Shown here: one piece after another, positions 1 through 6,778 of the stretch | Layout of the letters: every line of letters begins with the position of its first letter | How positions within the stretch are numbered: position 1 is the first letter of the stretch | Source: Bradyrhizobium sp. | GTDB taxonomy: Bacteria; Pseudomonadota; Alphaproteobacteria; Rhizobiales; Xanthobacteraceae | NCBI GenBank assembly: GCA_019243075.1 | Contig: JAFAUV010000414.1 | Location: forward strand, 1 to 8,835 | Length of the DNA stretch: 8,835 nt | Direction: 5' to 3' | The notes under the pieces: generated by a model | The model's database searches: none | What the model was told of the DNA's origin: nothing | The model's input: only the letters and a program-made list of their open reading frames with translations | Translations under genes and position numbers: made by a program

Positions 1-32
1 CATGGGACCTGGCGCTTGGGCGGGAAAGCCTG

Positions 33-61
33 AAAATAGGTGCGCCTTGCCATCAGGACAA
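33..61 (-). promoter_or_regulatory. Possible divergent promoter toward the left window edge
   Basis: Read on the minus strand there is TTGTCC (61-56), a 17-base spacer, then TATTTT (38-33). An ATG complement (CAT) occupies bases 1-3, so a gene divergent from the LysR regulator could start exactly at the edge. LysR regulators often sit divergent from a target gene, which fits, but only the start codon of that gene would be in view. This is pattern matching by eye. Confidence 0.3.
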
Positions 62-76
62 ATAATTGCTTCTAAT
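47..76 (+). promoter_or_regulatory. Possible promoter of the LysR-type regulator
   Basis: TTGCCA (47-52) and TCTAAT (71-76) are separated by 18 bases and could be a -35/-10 pair with transcription starting near 83. That would place the in-frame ATG at 66 upstream of the transcript and favour the starts at 105 or 120. It overlaps the proposed leftward promoter, as is common for LysR divergent regions. Support is by eye only. Confidence 0.25.
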
Positions 77-119
77 CGGCTCCATCAATTTGGATGATGG
101 TGCAATGCGAGAGCCCGCG

Positions 120-1037
120 ATGGATCTGAAGCAGATGCAGTATTTCCTCTGCCTCGCCCAGGAGGGCAACGCCACGCGCGCCGCGCGGCGGCTCAACATC
201 GTGCAGCCGGCGCTCAGCATGCAGATCGCCAAGCTCGAGACCGCGCTCAACAAGCAGCTGTTCTTCCGCTCGGCGCAGGGCATGTCGCTGACGGCGGCCG
301 GCGAGGAGTTCGAGCGGCTGGTGGCGCCGATCATCAAGGACATCGACCGCGCGCGGGAGGAGATGGCGCGCCTCGACGGCAAGGTCGCGGGCCGGGTCGG
401 CATCGGCATGATCAATTCGGCCGCCCAGAGCGTCCTGCCGGTGTCGACCCTCAGGATCGCGGAGGCCTATCCCGACGTCGAGCTCTGCATCTGCGAGGGT
501 TACAGCGAGACCATGCTGGAATGGGTGCTCGCCGGCCAGCTCGATCTCGCCGTGGTCAATGCCCGCCAACGCGGCGGCGCGCCGCCGGTGCAGCACATCC
601 TCGATGAGGAAATGATGCTCGCCCATTCGGCATCCGCCGGGCGGACGTGGCCGAAGGCCGTCTCGCTCGCGACCGTCAAAAAGCTCGACCTGGTGCTTCC
701 TTCGCGCCGTCACGGGTTGCGGCGGATTCTCGATCAGGCCGCCGCCGATGCCGGCTTTGCGCTGTCGCCCCGGCTTGAGATGGACACGCTGCCCGCCATC
801 TGCGGCGTCGTCGCCTCGACCGGGATGGCCACCATCCTGCCGGGCATTGCCCTGCGCGCCGCGCTCGAAGCCGGCACCATCCGAGCCCATCGCCTGCGGC
901 CGGCGCTGACGCGCTCGATCGCCTGGGTCAGCCATCCGCGCCGCGTGATGTCGTCGGCGATGCAGGCCGCGATGGAAATCATCTCGGATGATCTGCGGAC
1001 CGCCGCCGAGGCAGCCTCGCGGCTCGGGCGCAGATAA
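120..1037 (+). CDS. LysR-family transcriptional regulator
   Basis: A 305-residue protein of normal LysR length. The N-terminus (MDLKQMQYFLCLAQEGNATR, then AARRLNIVQPALSMQIAKLE) is a classic LysR winged helix-turn-helix. Residues from about 88 onward (GRVGIGMINSAAQSVLP...) form the periplasmic-binding-like effector domain. ATG at 120 is chosen because LysR proteins begin a few residues before the 'MQYF' helix. ATGs at 105 and 66 are in frame but would add a tail without family similarity, and no strong Shine-Dalgarno separates them. The protein acts in the cytoplasm as a DNA-binding regulator, probably responding to a small ligand. Its target is not visible in the window and may be the gene running off the left edge. 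The family is certain; the specific function is unknown. Confidence 0.93.
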   Translation: MDLKQMQYFLCLAQEGNATRAARRLNIVQPALSMQIAKLETALNKQLFFRSAQGMSLTAAGEEFERLVAPIIKDIDRAREEMARLDGKVAGRVGIGMINSAAQSVLPVSTLRIAEAYPDVELCICEGYSETMLEWVLAGQLDLAVVNARQRGGAPPVQHILDEEMMLAHSASAGRTWPKAVSLATVKKLDLVLPSRRHGLRRILDQAAADAGFALSPRLEMDTLPAICGVVASTGMATILPGIALRAALEAGTIRAHRLRPALTRSIAWVSHPRRVMSSAMQAAMEIISDDLRTAAEAASRLGRR

Positions 1038-1042
1038 GCCAA

Positions 1043-1105
1043 GACCATACCGCAGATGGTCCAGGACCATATCAGGGAGCCCCAACTTCGCGTTGCCTTG
1101 CGAAG
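1043..1105. repeat. Short inverted repeats between the LysR gene and the tRNA
   Basis: GACCAT (1043-1048) can pair with ATGGTC (1056-1061). Alternatively ATGGTCC (1056-1062) pairs with GGACCAT (1064-1070). A separate hairpin has CTTCGC (1086-1091) and GCGAAG (1100-1105) around an 8-base loop. None is followed by a T-run, so these are weak candidates for transcript ends. Confidence 0.3.
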
Positions 1106-1138
1106 CCCACTCGGCTAAGCGACTGAAATTCCTGAACC

Positions 1139-1228
1139 GGAAGGGTGGCCGAGTGGTTTAAGGCACCGGTCTTGAAAACCGGCGTGCCCGCAAGGGCACC
1201 GTGGGTTCGAATCCCACCCCTTCCGCCA
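1139..1228 (+). tRNA. tRNA-Ser (anticodon UGA)
   Basis: The acceptor stem GGAAGGG (1139-1145) pairs with CCCTTCC (1218-1224), followed by G and an encoded CCA (1226-1228). The anticodon stem CCGGT/ACCGG encloses loop CTTGAAA (1171-1177), with anticodon TGA at 1173-1175. A long variable arm (GTGCCCGCAAGGGCAC) marks a class II tRNA, as expected for serine. The T arm GTGGG-TTCGAAT-CCCAC is intact. The 90-nt length is normal for tRNA-Ser. tRNA-Ser 3' ends are common integration sites, and decayed accessory DNA begins 55 bases downstream. However, no copy of the tRNA 3' end appears elsewhere in the window. Confidence 0.98.
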
Positions 1229-1250
1229 GTTCAAACGAACCCGGGCGCGC

Positions 1251-1276
1251 TCGGGCCGTCCGATTTTGCGGCCCGA
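1251..1276 (+). terminator. Hairpin after tRNA-Ser, candidate terminator
   Basis: TCGGGCCG (1251-1258) and CGGCCCGA (1269-1276) form a perfect 8-bp GC-rich stem with a 10-base loop containing TTTT, starting 22 bases past the tRNA. There is no T-run after the stem, so a function as an intrinsic terminator is plausible but not certain. Confidence 0.4.
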
Positions 1277-1282
1277 CAGGGC

Positions 1283-1462
1283 TCCGCCGCTGCTATGGCG
1301 TAGAGCTTCCGGAAGTTTTCGGCTGCCCGAGGCGCTGGCTTCGATCCTCAACCGTGGCGATGCTGATTTCCTCATCACCTTCGAGCCTGCCATCCCGGAC
1401 GATATCGCGGCGTTTGCTGATCGGAAGGAGGCGCTGAGAAGCTCCTTTCGCGCCCCGGGTCT
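1283..1462 (+). pseudogene. Decayed MNT-type nucleotidyltransferase antitoxin fragment
   Basis: This segment is a degenerate relative of the intact nucleotidyltransferase at 6828-7142, in the same orientation. Two 17-base blocks are identical (1331-1347 with 6924-6940; 1375-1391 with 6967-6983). The offset between the copies changes from 5588 to 5593 to 5592 to 5593, which implies a 5-base deletion (near 1328), a 1-base insertion (near 1348) and a 1-base deletion (near 1435). The readable protein is therefore scattered over frames: YGVELPEVFG in one, then NRGDADFLITFEPAIPDDIA and AAFADRKEAL in another. The 5-base deletion destroys the GSxxRG part of the catalytic motif, while the GDAD carboxylates remain readable. 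Both ends of the gene are missing and no HEPN partner follows. It cannot encode a working enzyme. Confidence 0.85.
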
Positions 1463-1500
1463 GGAAAATACGTGACTTACTGGCGCGTCCCTGTCCACAG

Positions 1501-1875
1501 CTAGGCTGCGACACTCTCACTGGCCAAAATCAGCAAATCCGCTGGAACACGGAAACGCTCGCGCAGCCGCTTTACCATCGTCATGCTCAATTCGCGCTTG
1601 CCGGACATGACCTCGCTGACACGGCTCGCCGTGCCCAGAAGCGGCACAAGATCGGCGCGCGTCAAACCATGCTGCTCCATCAGATAGGTCAGCAAATCGG
1701 GCAACGGCGGTGCTTTGCGCGGCCATCGCGTGCGTTCATATGCCTCGATCAGGCGAGCCTGCGCCACCATGCGCGCGCGGTCATCAGCCTCCCTCGATCG
1801 CATCAGCTTGCCGACAAGCGCCTTGGCCGTCTCATGATCGGCCTCGTTCTGGATAATGATCAAAGTCGCCTTCAT
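1501..1875 (-). CDS. HigA-like antitoxin / XRE-type HTH protein without a recognisable toxin
   Basis: A 124-residue protein. Residues 59-114 form a lambda-repressor-type helix-turn-helix (LLTYLMEQHGLTRADLVPLL, then GTASRVSEVMSGKRELSMTM, VKRLRERFRVPADLLI). This arrangement, with its short N-terminal helix region (NEADHETAKALVGKLM), matches the HigA antitoxins of type II systems (COG5499-like). Such antitoxins bind a HigB mRNA-interferase toxin and repress their own operon. ATG at 1875 is preferred over the TTG one codon upstream: GGAGG lies about 8 bases ahead of it, and the ATG overlaps the upstream stop as TGATG. HigB normally precedes HigA, but the space upstream holds only a 39-codon ORF unlike HigB, and then the end of a dehydrogenase gene. 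It is either an orphan antitoxin kept as a regulator, or a remnant of a module whose toxin was lost. Confidence 0.8.
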   Translation of the reverse strand: MKATLIIIQNEADHETAKALVGKLMRSREADDRARMVAQARLIEAYERTRWPRKAPPLPDLLTYLMEQHGLTRADLVPLLGTASRVSEVMSGKRELSMTMVKRLRERFRVPADLLILASESVAA

Positions 1876-1994
1876 CAAACCGCCTCCATAACGCGCCCTT
1901 CACAGCGTCTCACCATCAGCAGGTTGTACCGAATGCCGAGCTGGCAGAGATGCGGGTCATAGCCGATTTCCTCATGCGCCTGTCGCCCCAGCAT
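1875..1994 (-). CDS. Unrecognised 39-residue ORF coupled to the HigA-like gene
   Basis: The frame reads MLGRQAHEEIGYDPHLCQLG then IRYNLLMVRRCEGRVMEAV and ends with TGA sharing one base with the antitoxin ATG (TGATG). Its first 23 bases overlap the end of the dehydrogenase gene in another frame. I do not recognise the family, and it does not resemble the C-terminus of HigB. The tight coupling argues that this frame is or was translated. It could be the surviving C-terminal piece of a longer protein cut off when the dehydrogenase DNA arrived, or a genuine small protein. No good Shine-Dalgarno precedes the ATG at 1994. Confidence 0.35.
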   Translation of the reverse strand: MLGRQAHEEIGYDPHLCQLGIRYNLLMVRRCEGRVMEAV

Positions 1995-2937
1995 CAATGC
2001 CGGTCAGTTCGGCGGACAGTCGCCATAACCGGGCGGCTTGCTCGGGATCGACGGCGTAGCTACGGACGCCAACGAAGGACGGCTCGGCGCCGCTGTCGAG
2101 CGGAGCAATATCGCAATCTTCGCAGTAAACTCCGCCCAATCCTTCCAGCTGCGGGGAAGTCGCGGCCCAAACCTGTGTTGCGGCGCCCTGTTGCGGCGTC
2201 TTGAATGTCGGATCGGCCGGATTGCCATCGGTGTCCAGCCAGCCAGCCGCGATCATCTCTTCCTCCGTCAAATGCCTCTGAAGGGGCGTGAAAATCTTGC
2301 CGGGATGGAGGGAGAACGCGCGCACGCCGGCATCGCGGCCGAGGATATCGAGCTGCATGGCGAACAGGGCATTGGCCGTCTTGGACTGACCATAGGCCAG
2401 CCACTTATCATAGCCATGCTCGAATTGAACGTCGTCCCAGCGAATGCCGGACGCATGATGTCCGGCCGACGAGACCGCGATAACCCGCGCCCCTCCGACG
2501 AGTACCGGCCAGAGCAGGTTGACGAGCGCGTGGTGGCCGAGATGGTTGGTCGCGAATTGGGCTTCCCATCCTGGTCCCACGCGCGTCTCGGGACAGGCCA
2601 TGATGCCGGCATTGTTGATGACCATATCGGCATGGCGGCCGGTTGCGACGAAGCGCTCGGCAAATGCCCGGACGCTGTCGAGGTTTCCAAGATCAAGCTC
2701 CTCGATCTCGATACCTGCCAGGTCTTGCAACGCTTCATGGGCGGTCGAGGGGTGCCGCGCCGCAACGACAACATGCGCCCCGGCATGGGCGAGCGCCCGC
2801 GTTGTCTCCAGCCCGAGACCGGAATGACCTCCGGTGACGATCGCGGTCTTCCCGGTCAGGTCATGACCAGCCAGGACCTCCACGGCGGTCGTGCGCGCTC
2901 CGAAGCCGGAACCGATGGGCGCTTGTCTGTCGGGCAT
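1972..2937 (-). CDS. Short-chain dehydrogenase/reductase (SDR)
   Basis: A 321-residue NAD(P)-dependent oxidoreductase with a Rossmann fold. The cofactor glycine motif TGGHSGLG is at residues 35-42, NNAG at 108-111, and the structural Asn at 131 (NHLGHH). The catalytic Ser is at 156/157 (VSSAG) and YxxxK is Tyr182/Lys186 (YGQSK). The wide Ser-to-Tyr spacing and the 'NHLGH' motif resemble the retinol dehydrogenase/WWOX-like branch of SDRs rather than FabG. The substrate cannot be told. ATG at 2935-2937 is preceded by AGAGG on the minus strand. The gene is divergent from the AraC-type regulator at 3037, across 99 bases, so that regulator probably controls it. Its stop lies close upstream of the antitoxin gene on the same strand. 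The same frame stays open far upstream to 5373, but that is chance in GC-rich DNA. Confidence 0.93.
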   Translation of the reverse strand: MPDRQAPIGSGFGARTTAVEVLAGHDLTGKTAIVTGGHSGLGLETTRALAHAGAHVVVAARHPSTAHEALQDLAGIEIEELDLGNLDSVRAFAERFVATGRHADMVINNAGIMACPETRVGPGWEAQFATNHLGHHALVNLLWPVLVGGARVIAVSSAGHHASGIRWDDVQFEHGYDKWLAYGQSKTANALFAMQLDILGRDAGVRAFSLHPGKIFTPLQRHLTEEEMIAAGWLDTDGNPADPTFKTPQQGAATQVWAATSPQLEGLGGVYCEDCDIAPLDSGAEPSFVGVRSYAVDPEQAARLWRLSAELTGIDAGATGA

Positions 2938-3036
2938 TTTGGACCTCTTGAATTGGGGTAACTGACCTGTCTGATCACAAATACGCCCTGGGCGTCGCAC
3001 GATCCATACGATAGAGTGCGTCATTCTTCTTAGATC
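2938..3036. promoter_or_regulatory. Divergent control region between the SDR and AraC genes, with a 13-bp palindrome
   Basis: The 99-base gap holds a perfect interrupted palindrome, ACGCCC-T-GGGCGT (2983-2995). Right beside it is a second inverted pair, CGCAC (2996-3000) and GTGCG (3016-3020). The pentamer ACGAT also repeats between those two arms (2999-3003 and 3008-3012). These are candidate binding sites for the AraC-type protein acting on both genes. No convincing -35/-10 pair could be assigned. Confidence 0.4.
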
Positions 3037-3978
3037 GTGCGGATTGTCGCCTTGGATCCTCTTTCCGACGTGCTCTCGCTGCTCAAGCCGCGCAGCACCA
3101 TCTCCGCCGGCCTTGATGCCGGCGGCAACTGGTCGCTTGCCTTCCCGGCGCATGAGGGCATCAAGTTCAATGCGGTGATGCGGGGTGCCTGCTGGGTGTC
3201 GGTCGAAGGCTATCCCGAGGCCCAGCGGCTTGAGGAAGGAGATTGCTTTCTCCTGACGCGAGGCCGCCCCTTCGTGCTCACCACCGACCCATCTCTCGAT
3301 CCGGTCGATTCCGGCGCGATCTACGCCGCAGCTCGACATGGGATCGCGACATGCAACGGCGGCGAGGAGTTTTTTCTCGTCGGCGGCCGGTTTGCTTTCG
3401 CAGGCGATCACGCGGCCATGCTGTTCGGAGCCTTGCCTCCGATCGTTCATTTGCGGGAATCGTCTAGCCAAGCATCGGTTCTTCGCTGGGCGCTGGATCA
3501 GCTTGCCCTGGAGCTGCGCGAGGGAGAACTGGGCGGCGTTCTTGTCGCTGAGCATCTCGCGCACATCATGCTGGTGCAGGCGCTGAGGCGTTACCTGGCA
3601 TCTTCGACCAATGGCGGCGTCGGATGGTTCTTCGCTTTGTCCGATCGCCAGATCGGCGCCGCCGTGCGCGCCATGCATGCCGATCCCGCTCGCCGCTGGA
3701 CATTGAAAGAATTGGCGCATCTCTCCGGCATGTCGCGCACGACGTTCGCTCAAAAATTCAGGCAGCGTGTCGGCATGACGGCGATGGAATATCTCACCCG
3801 ATGGCGGATGCTTGTCGCGGGAGACCGGCTGCGCAATTCCCGCGAGAATGTCGCCTCCATCGCCTTTTCCCTTGGATACGAATCCGAAAGCGCCTTCAGC
3901 ATGGCGTTCAAACGGACCATGGCATGCTCGCCGAGGCAATATCGGCGGGGGCAACATCCCGCAGGCGCCAATCTTTGA
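3037..3978 (+). CDS. AraC-family regulator with N-terminal cupin domain
   Basis: A 313-residue protein. The N-terminal part (about 1-190) starts DPLSDVLSLLKPRSTISAGL and contains RLEEGDCFLLTRGRPFVLTT. This is the Cupin_6 type of sensor found in AraC-like regulators beside oxidoreductase genes. Residues about 203-303 form the double helix-turn-helix: WTLKELAHLSGMSRTTFAQK for the first, VASIAFSLGYESESAFSMAF for the second, then the typical SPRQYRR. An in-frame TAG at 3031 limits the start, so GTG at 3037 is the first possible codon; TTG at 3052 is an alternative. Neither has a clear Shine-Dalgarno. It is divergent from the SDR gene, which is the likely target. Downstream it converges on an MFS remnant, possibly a former member of the same regulon. 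The inducer is unknown. Confidence 0.92.
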   Translation: MRIVALDPLSDVLSLLKPRSTISAGLDAGGNWSLAFPAHEGIKFNAVMRGACWVSVEGYPEAQRLEEGDCFLLTRGRPFVLTTDPSLDPVDSGAIYAAARHGIATCNGGEEFFLVGGRFAFAGDHAAMLFGALPPIVHLRESSSQASVLRWALDQLALELREGELGGVLVAEHLAHIMLVQALRRYLASSTNGGVGWFFALSDRQIGAAVRAMHADPARRWTLKELAHLSGMSRTTFAQKFRQRVGMTAMEYLTRWRMLVAGDRLRNSRENVASIAFSLGYESESAFSMAFKRTMACSPRQYRRGQHPAGANL

Positions 3979-4007
3979 TCTCGCCGTCTCATTGGATTCT
4001 GGCCAGA

Positions 4008-4364
4008 TCAGCATGGCTGTCGCCGTGCGTTGACCGGAAAACCGTGCTTGCGCGCTAACCACGCGATCACCAACGTACCGGTCAGCAGGATTACGAGCGC
4101 CCAGGGGAAAGAGGCAGCTCCGAGGGTGTCGAGCAGAACACCACCGATAAGTCCGCCTCCGGCAATGGCGGTGTTCGAGGCCGTCACGATCATTGATTGC
4201 GCGACGTCTGCCGCTTCGCCCGCCGTCTTGGCGGAGGCAGTCTGAAACAACGTCGCCGCGCCTCCGAACGAAAGCCCCCGAATACCGACCGCGATATAGA
4301 TCACGGCTGGGACGCCGCCCCAGACCCCCAGCGCCAAGGGGCGCGAAGCCGTATCGTCGTTTTG
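4008..4364 (-). pseudogene. C-terminal fragment of an MFS transporter (start missing)
   Basis: The open frame from 4364 to the TGA at 4008 encodes about 118 residues containing ALGVWGGVPAVIYIAVGIRG, then TLFQTASAKTAGEAADVAQS and GGLIGGVLLDTLGAASFPWA. This matches the last third of DHA1-type MFS drug or sugar efflux proteins, about four membrane helices of the usual twelve. There is no ATG; the first possible start is a TTG at 4337 without a Shine-Dalgarno. The fragment begins directly after the tandem TGATGA stop of the EamA gene and is in the same frame, so the transporter's 5' two-thirds was replaced or deleted at this junction (about 4355-4367). It is unlikely to function. Before truncation it may have belonged to the neighbouring SDR/AraC module. 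Confidence 0.8.
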
Positions 4365-4367
4365 TCA

Positions 4368-5228
4368 TCAGGCAAGGCGCTTCGCGCCTGCCACGCACGC
4401 GACGACAATCCCGGCCGATGCGATCATAGTCCAAGCAATTGGCTCGCCGAGGAAGATTGCCGCCAGCACAAAGCCGAAGAAAGGCTGGAGAAGCTGCAAC
4501 TGGCCGACGCCCGCGATGCCGCCGAGCGCAAGGCCCCGATACCAGAAAATGAAGCCCACCATCATACTGAAGATCGAGACGTAGGCGAGACCGATCCACG
4601 CGGGAACGCCGACGCTCTTCCATGGATGAGGCAAGGTGAACAGCGCGATGGCGGCCATGATCGGCAGGGACAGCAACAGCGCCCATGAGATGACTTGCCA
4701 ACCGCCGAGGTGGCGCGAAAGCGTCGCTCCTTCCGCATAGCCGAGGCCGCAGACCAGGATGGCCGCGATCATCAGCAGGTCGCCGGTCAGTGTTCCGCCG
4801 CTGCTGCCGTAGAGCGCGAAGCCGGCGACGGCCGCCGCCCCGGCGATGGAAAACAGCCAGAAGGCTGGCTTTGGCCGCTCGCCGCCCCGCAGTACACCGA
4901 AGATAGCGGTGGCGAGCGGAAGCAGCCCGATGAAGACGATCGAATGCGCGGCGTTGATATGTTGAAGCGCCAGCGCCGTCAGCAGCGGAAAGCCGACGAC
5001 AGCGCCGATCGCCACCAGAGTCAGCGAGAAGATGTCGCGCCGCTCCGGCCGTGCCTGGCGGAGCGCGATGAGGAACGTGGCACCGAGCAAGGCCGCGATC
5101 ACCGCCCGCGCAGACGTGAGGAACAGCGGAGAGAAATCCGCCACGGCGACGCGCGTCGCCGGCAGCGACCCGCTGAATATGATGACACCAAGCAGCCCAC
5201 TGCCCCAACCCGCCGTCGATCGTTCCAT
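4368..5228 (-). CDS. EamA/DMT-family permease
   Basis: A 286-residue inner-membrane protein of normal length for the drug/metabolite transporter superfamily. It has two EamA repeats of about five helices each. The first runs from GLLGVIIFSGSLPATRVAVA to IFGVLRGGERP, the second from FWLFSIAGAAAVAGFALYG to FLGEPIAWTMIASAGIVVAC. Typical signatures are FTSAR-like (LTSARAVIAALLG), INAAHSIVFIGLLPLATAIF and QLLQPFFGFVLAAIFLGEP. Such proteins export metabolites or amino acids; the substrate cannot be inferred. ATG at 5228 is chosen because AGG lies five bases ahead and the membrane part begins soon after. The frame stays open to 5306 with a polar, unlike-family extension. The gene is divergent from a MocR-type regulator, a common pairing for EamA exporters, which is the probable controller. 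It ends in tandem TGA stops abutting a truncated MFS frame. Confidence 0.92.
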   Translation of the reverse strand: MERSTAGWGSGLLGVIIFSGSLPATRVAVADFSPLFLTSARAVIAALLGATFLIALRQARPERRDIFSLTLVAIGAVVGFPLLTALALQHINAAHSIVFIGLLPLATAIFGVLRGGERPKPAFWLFSIAGAAAVAGFALYGSSGGTLTGDLLMIAAILVCGLGYAEGATLSRHLGGWQVISWALLLSLPIMAAIALFTLPHPWKSVGVPAWIGLAYVSIFSMMVGFIFWYRGLALGGIAGVGQLQLLQPFFGFVLAAIFLGEPIAWTMIASAGIVVACVAGAKRLA

Positions 5229-5291
5229 GAATCCTCGCATCCAAACCCATTGAATAGCCGTCGGGGGTCTGGCGTGCGAAGGAACAGAGGA

Positions 5292-5334
5292 ATACAATTC
5301 CATCAAACTGTATGGTTACAAATAGCCATACAAT
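5292..5334. promoter_or_regulatory. Candidate MocR operator between the EamA and MocR genes
   Basis: Three ATACA half-sites lie here: ATACAAT at 5292-5298, TGTAT (inverted) at 5309-5313 and ATACAAT at 5328-5334. The last two form a perfect 7-bp inverted repeat, TGTATGG (5309-5315) and CCATACA (5326-5332), with a 10-base spacer. The two direct copies start 36 bases apart. GabR, a MocR family member, binds direct ATACCA repeats about 34 bp apart (established knowledge), so the layout is similar. TACAAT (5329-5334) could also serve as the -10 of the regulator. This argues that translation does not start at the ATG at 5312, which lies inside the repeat. Confidence 0.6.
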
Positions 5335-5371
5335 CGGCTTGGAGTTGAAAGTGGGCGACAACACGGGCGTC

Positions 5372-6772
5372 ATGAAAACGACGCGGACGGAGGCGCTGAT
5401 GAAGGCCGTTCACGCCAAGATCGCGAACCGGGCGCTCGCGCCGGGAGATCGCCTACCATCGGTTCGCCGCTTCGCCGAAACGATGGGCGTTTCTCCATCC
5501 ACCGTGGTCGAGGCTTACGACCGCCTTGAAGCCGAAGGCGTCATTCGTGCTCGGAGGGGGGCCGGCTTTTATGTGACGGGCGCCAACCTCCCGCCGATGG
5601 CCCTCGCCGCCATGGGGCCGGCGCGTGAGCGGGATGTCGATCCCTTCTGGGTTTCGAGGCAGTCGCTCGATGCCGACCCGTCCGTGCTCAAGCCCGGCTG
5701 CGGCTGGCTGCCGACCGACTGGATGCCGAACGCCGCAATAAGGAAAGGGCTGAGGGCGCTCGGTCGCGCCGACGATCCGCTGCTGTCCGACTATGGCAGC
5801 ACACGCGGTTCGCTCTCTTTGCGCCGCCTGCTGCTTGGACGGTTCGCCGACGAAGGCATCGCGGCGACGGCCGACCAGATCATGCTGACGGCCTCGGGCA
5901 CGCAGGCGATTGATCTGATCTGCCGCCTGCTGCTGCGTCCGGGCGACACGGTGCTGGTCGACGATCCCTGCTATTTCAATTTCCAGGCGTTACTGCGCGC
6001 CCATCAGGCGACGATCGTCGGCGTCCCGTTCACGTCTGCGGGGCCGGACACCAGCGCCTTTGAGCAGGCCCTCATCAACGAGACTCCGCGCCTCTACATC
6101 ACCAACTCGGCACTGCATAACCCGACCGGCGCGACCATCTCGCCGCAGACCGCGCATCGCGTGCTGCTTATGGCGGCCGCCCACGGCTTGACGATCGTCG
6201 AGGACGACATCTTCGCGGATTTCGAGCCGGAGCCGTCGCCGCGCCTCGCGGTACTCGATGGTCTTGATCGCGTCATCAGGATCGGCAGCTTCTCAAAGAC
6301 GCTCTCAGCCTCGGTGCGGTGTGGCTATATCGCCGCCCGGGCGGACTGGATCGAGGGACTGATCGATCTCCAGGTGGCTAGTTGCTTCGGCGGTCCAGGC
6401 CCAGTCGCGACTGAACTGATCGCGGGCATCCTCGCCGGAGGCGGCTATCGGAAGCATATGGACGAGGTTCGCCTACGTCTGGCGCGCGCCCGGAAGGAGG
6501 CGATAAACCGCCTGGCGTCGCTCGGTCTGGTGCCGTGGATCATCCCGCACGGGGGTTTCTATCTCTGGTGCCAGTTGCCTAACGGGCAGGATTCCGCCGT
6601 GATCGCGCGACGCTGCATGGAGCGGAAGGTTATCCTGGCACCGGGGAACGTGTTCAGCGTTTCGCAATCAGCGACCTCATTCCTTCGCTTCAATGTCGCG
6701 CAGATGGGGGACGAGCGGGTGTTTTCGGCTCTCTGCCACGCCATGAATGTAGGAAGCTGTAGCGTAGATTAG
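5372..6772 (+). CDS. MocR/GabR-type PLP-dependent transcriptional regulator
   Basis: A 466-residue fusion of a GntR winged helix (residues about 2-70: LAPGDRLPSVRRFAETMGVS, then PSTVVEAYDRLEAEGVIRAR) with a fold-type I aminotransferase-like domain (about 100-460). PLP-site residues visible are NPTG (Asn250), EDDIF (Asp278/279) and SFSKTL with the Schiff-base Lys309. All are retained, so cofactor binding is likely. MocR proteins use PLP and an amine or amino acid ligand to switch a neighbouring promoter, often activating the divergent gene and repressing themselves. The target is inferred to be the divergent EamA permease. ATG at 5372 is preferred over 5312 because the latter lies in the probable operator and the extra 20 residues lie outside the GntR domain. 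The Shine-Dalgarno is weak for both. The ligand is unknown; pyridoxine, GABA or amino acid control are all possible. Confidence 0.93.
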   Translation: MKTTRTEALMKAVHAKIANRALAPGDRLPSVRRFAETMGVSPSTVVEAYDRLEAEGVIRARRGAGFYVTGANLPPMALAAMGPARERDVDPFWVSRQSLDADPSVLKPGCGWLPTDWMPNAAIRKGLRALGRADDPLLSDYGSTRGSLSLRRLLLGRFADEGIAATADQIMLTASGTQAIDLICRLLLRPGDTVLVDDPCYFNFQALLRAHQATIVGVPFTSAGPDTSAFEQALINETPRLYITNSALHNPTGATISPQTAHRVLLMAAAHGLTIVEDDIFADFEPEPSPRLAVLDGLDRVIRIGSFSKTLSASVRCGYIAARADWIEGLIDLQVASCFGGPGPVATELIAGILAGGGYRKHMDEVRLRLARARKEAINRLASLGLVPWIIPHGGFYLWCQLPNGQDSAVIARRCMERKVILAPGNVFSVSQSATSFLRFNVAQMGDERVFSALCHAMNVGSCSVD

Positions 6773-6778
6773 GCAGTT

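Noticed and set aside
72..1085. A 337-codon frame antisense to the LysR gene
   Set aside because: It is rich in Arg, Gly and His with no domain, and it lies opposite a clear LysR gene.
1210..1228. tRNA 3' end as an attachment site with a second copy at the far end of an island
   Set aside because: I looked for a repeat of the TTCGAATCCCACCCC segment in the rest of the window and found none, and no integrase gene is present. The other end could lie outside.
1266..1475. A separate 69-codon gene after the tRNA
   Set aside because: Its second half is the shifted remnant of the MNT nucleotidyltransferase and its first half is unrelated sequence, so it is a pseudogene piece rather than a gene.
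2038..2961. A 307-codon plus-strand frame opposite the SDR gene
   Set aside because: It has no recognisable motif, while the opposite strand carries all SDR motifs.
1972..5373. A continuous 1133-codon minus-strand open frame
   Set aside because: Only its last 321 codons (the SDR) have protein-like content. The rest is antisense to the AraC gene and out of frame with the EamA and MFS genes, with an arginine-rich composition typical of GC-rich shadow frames.
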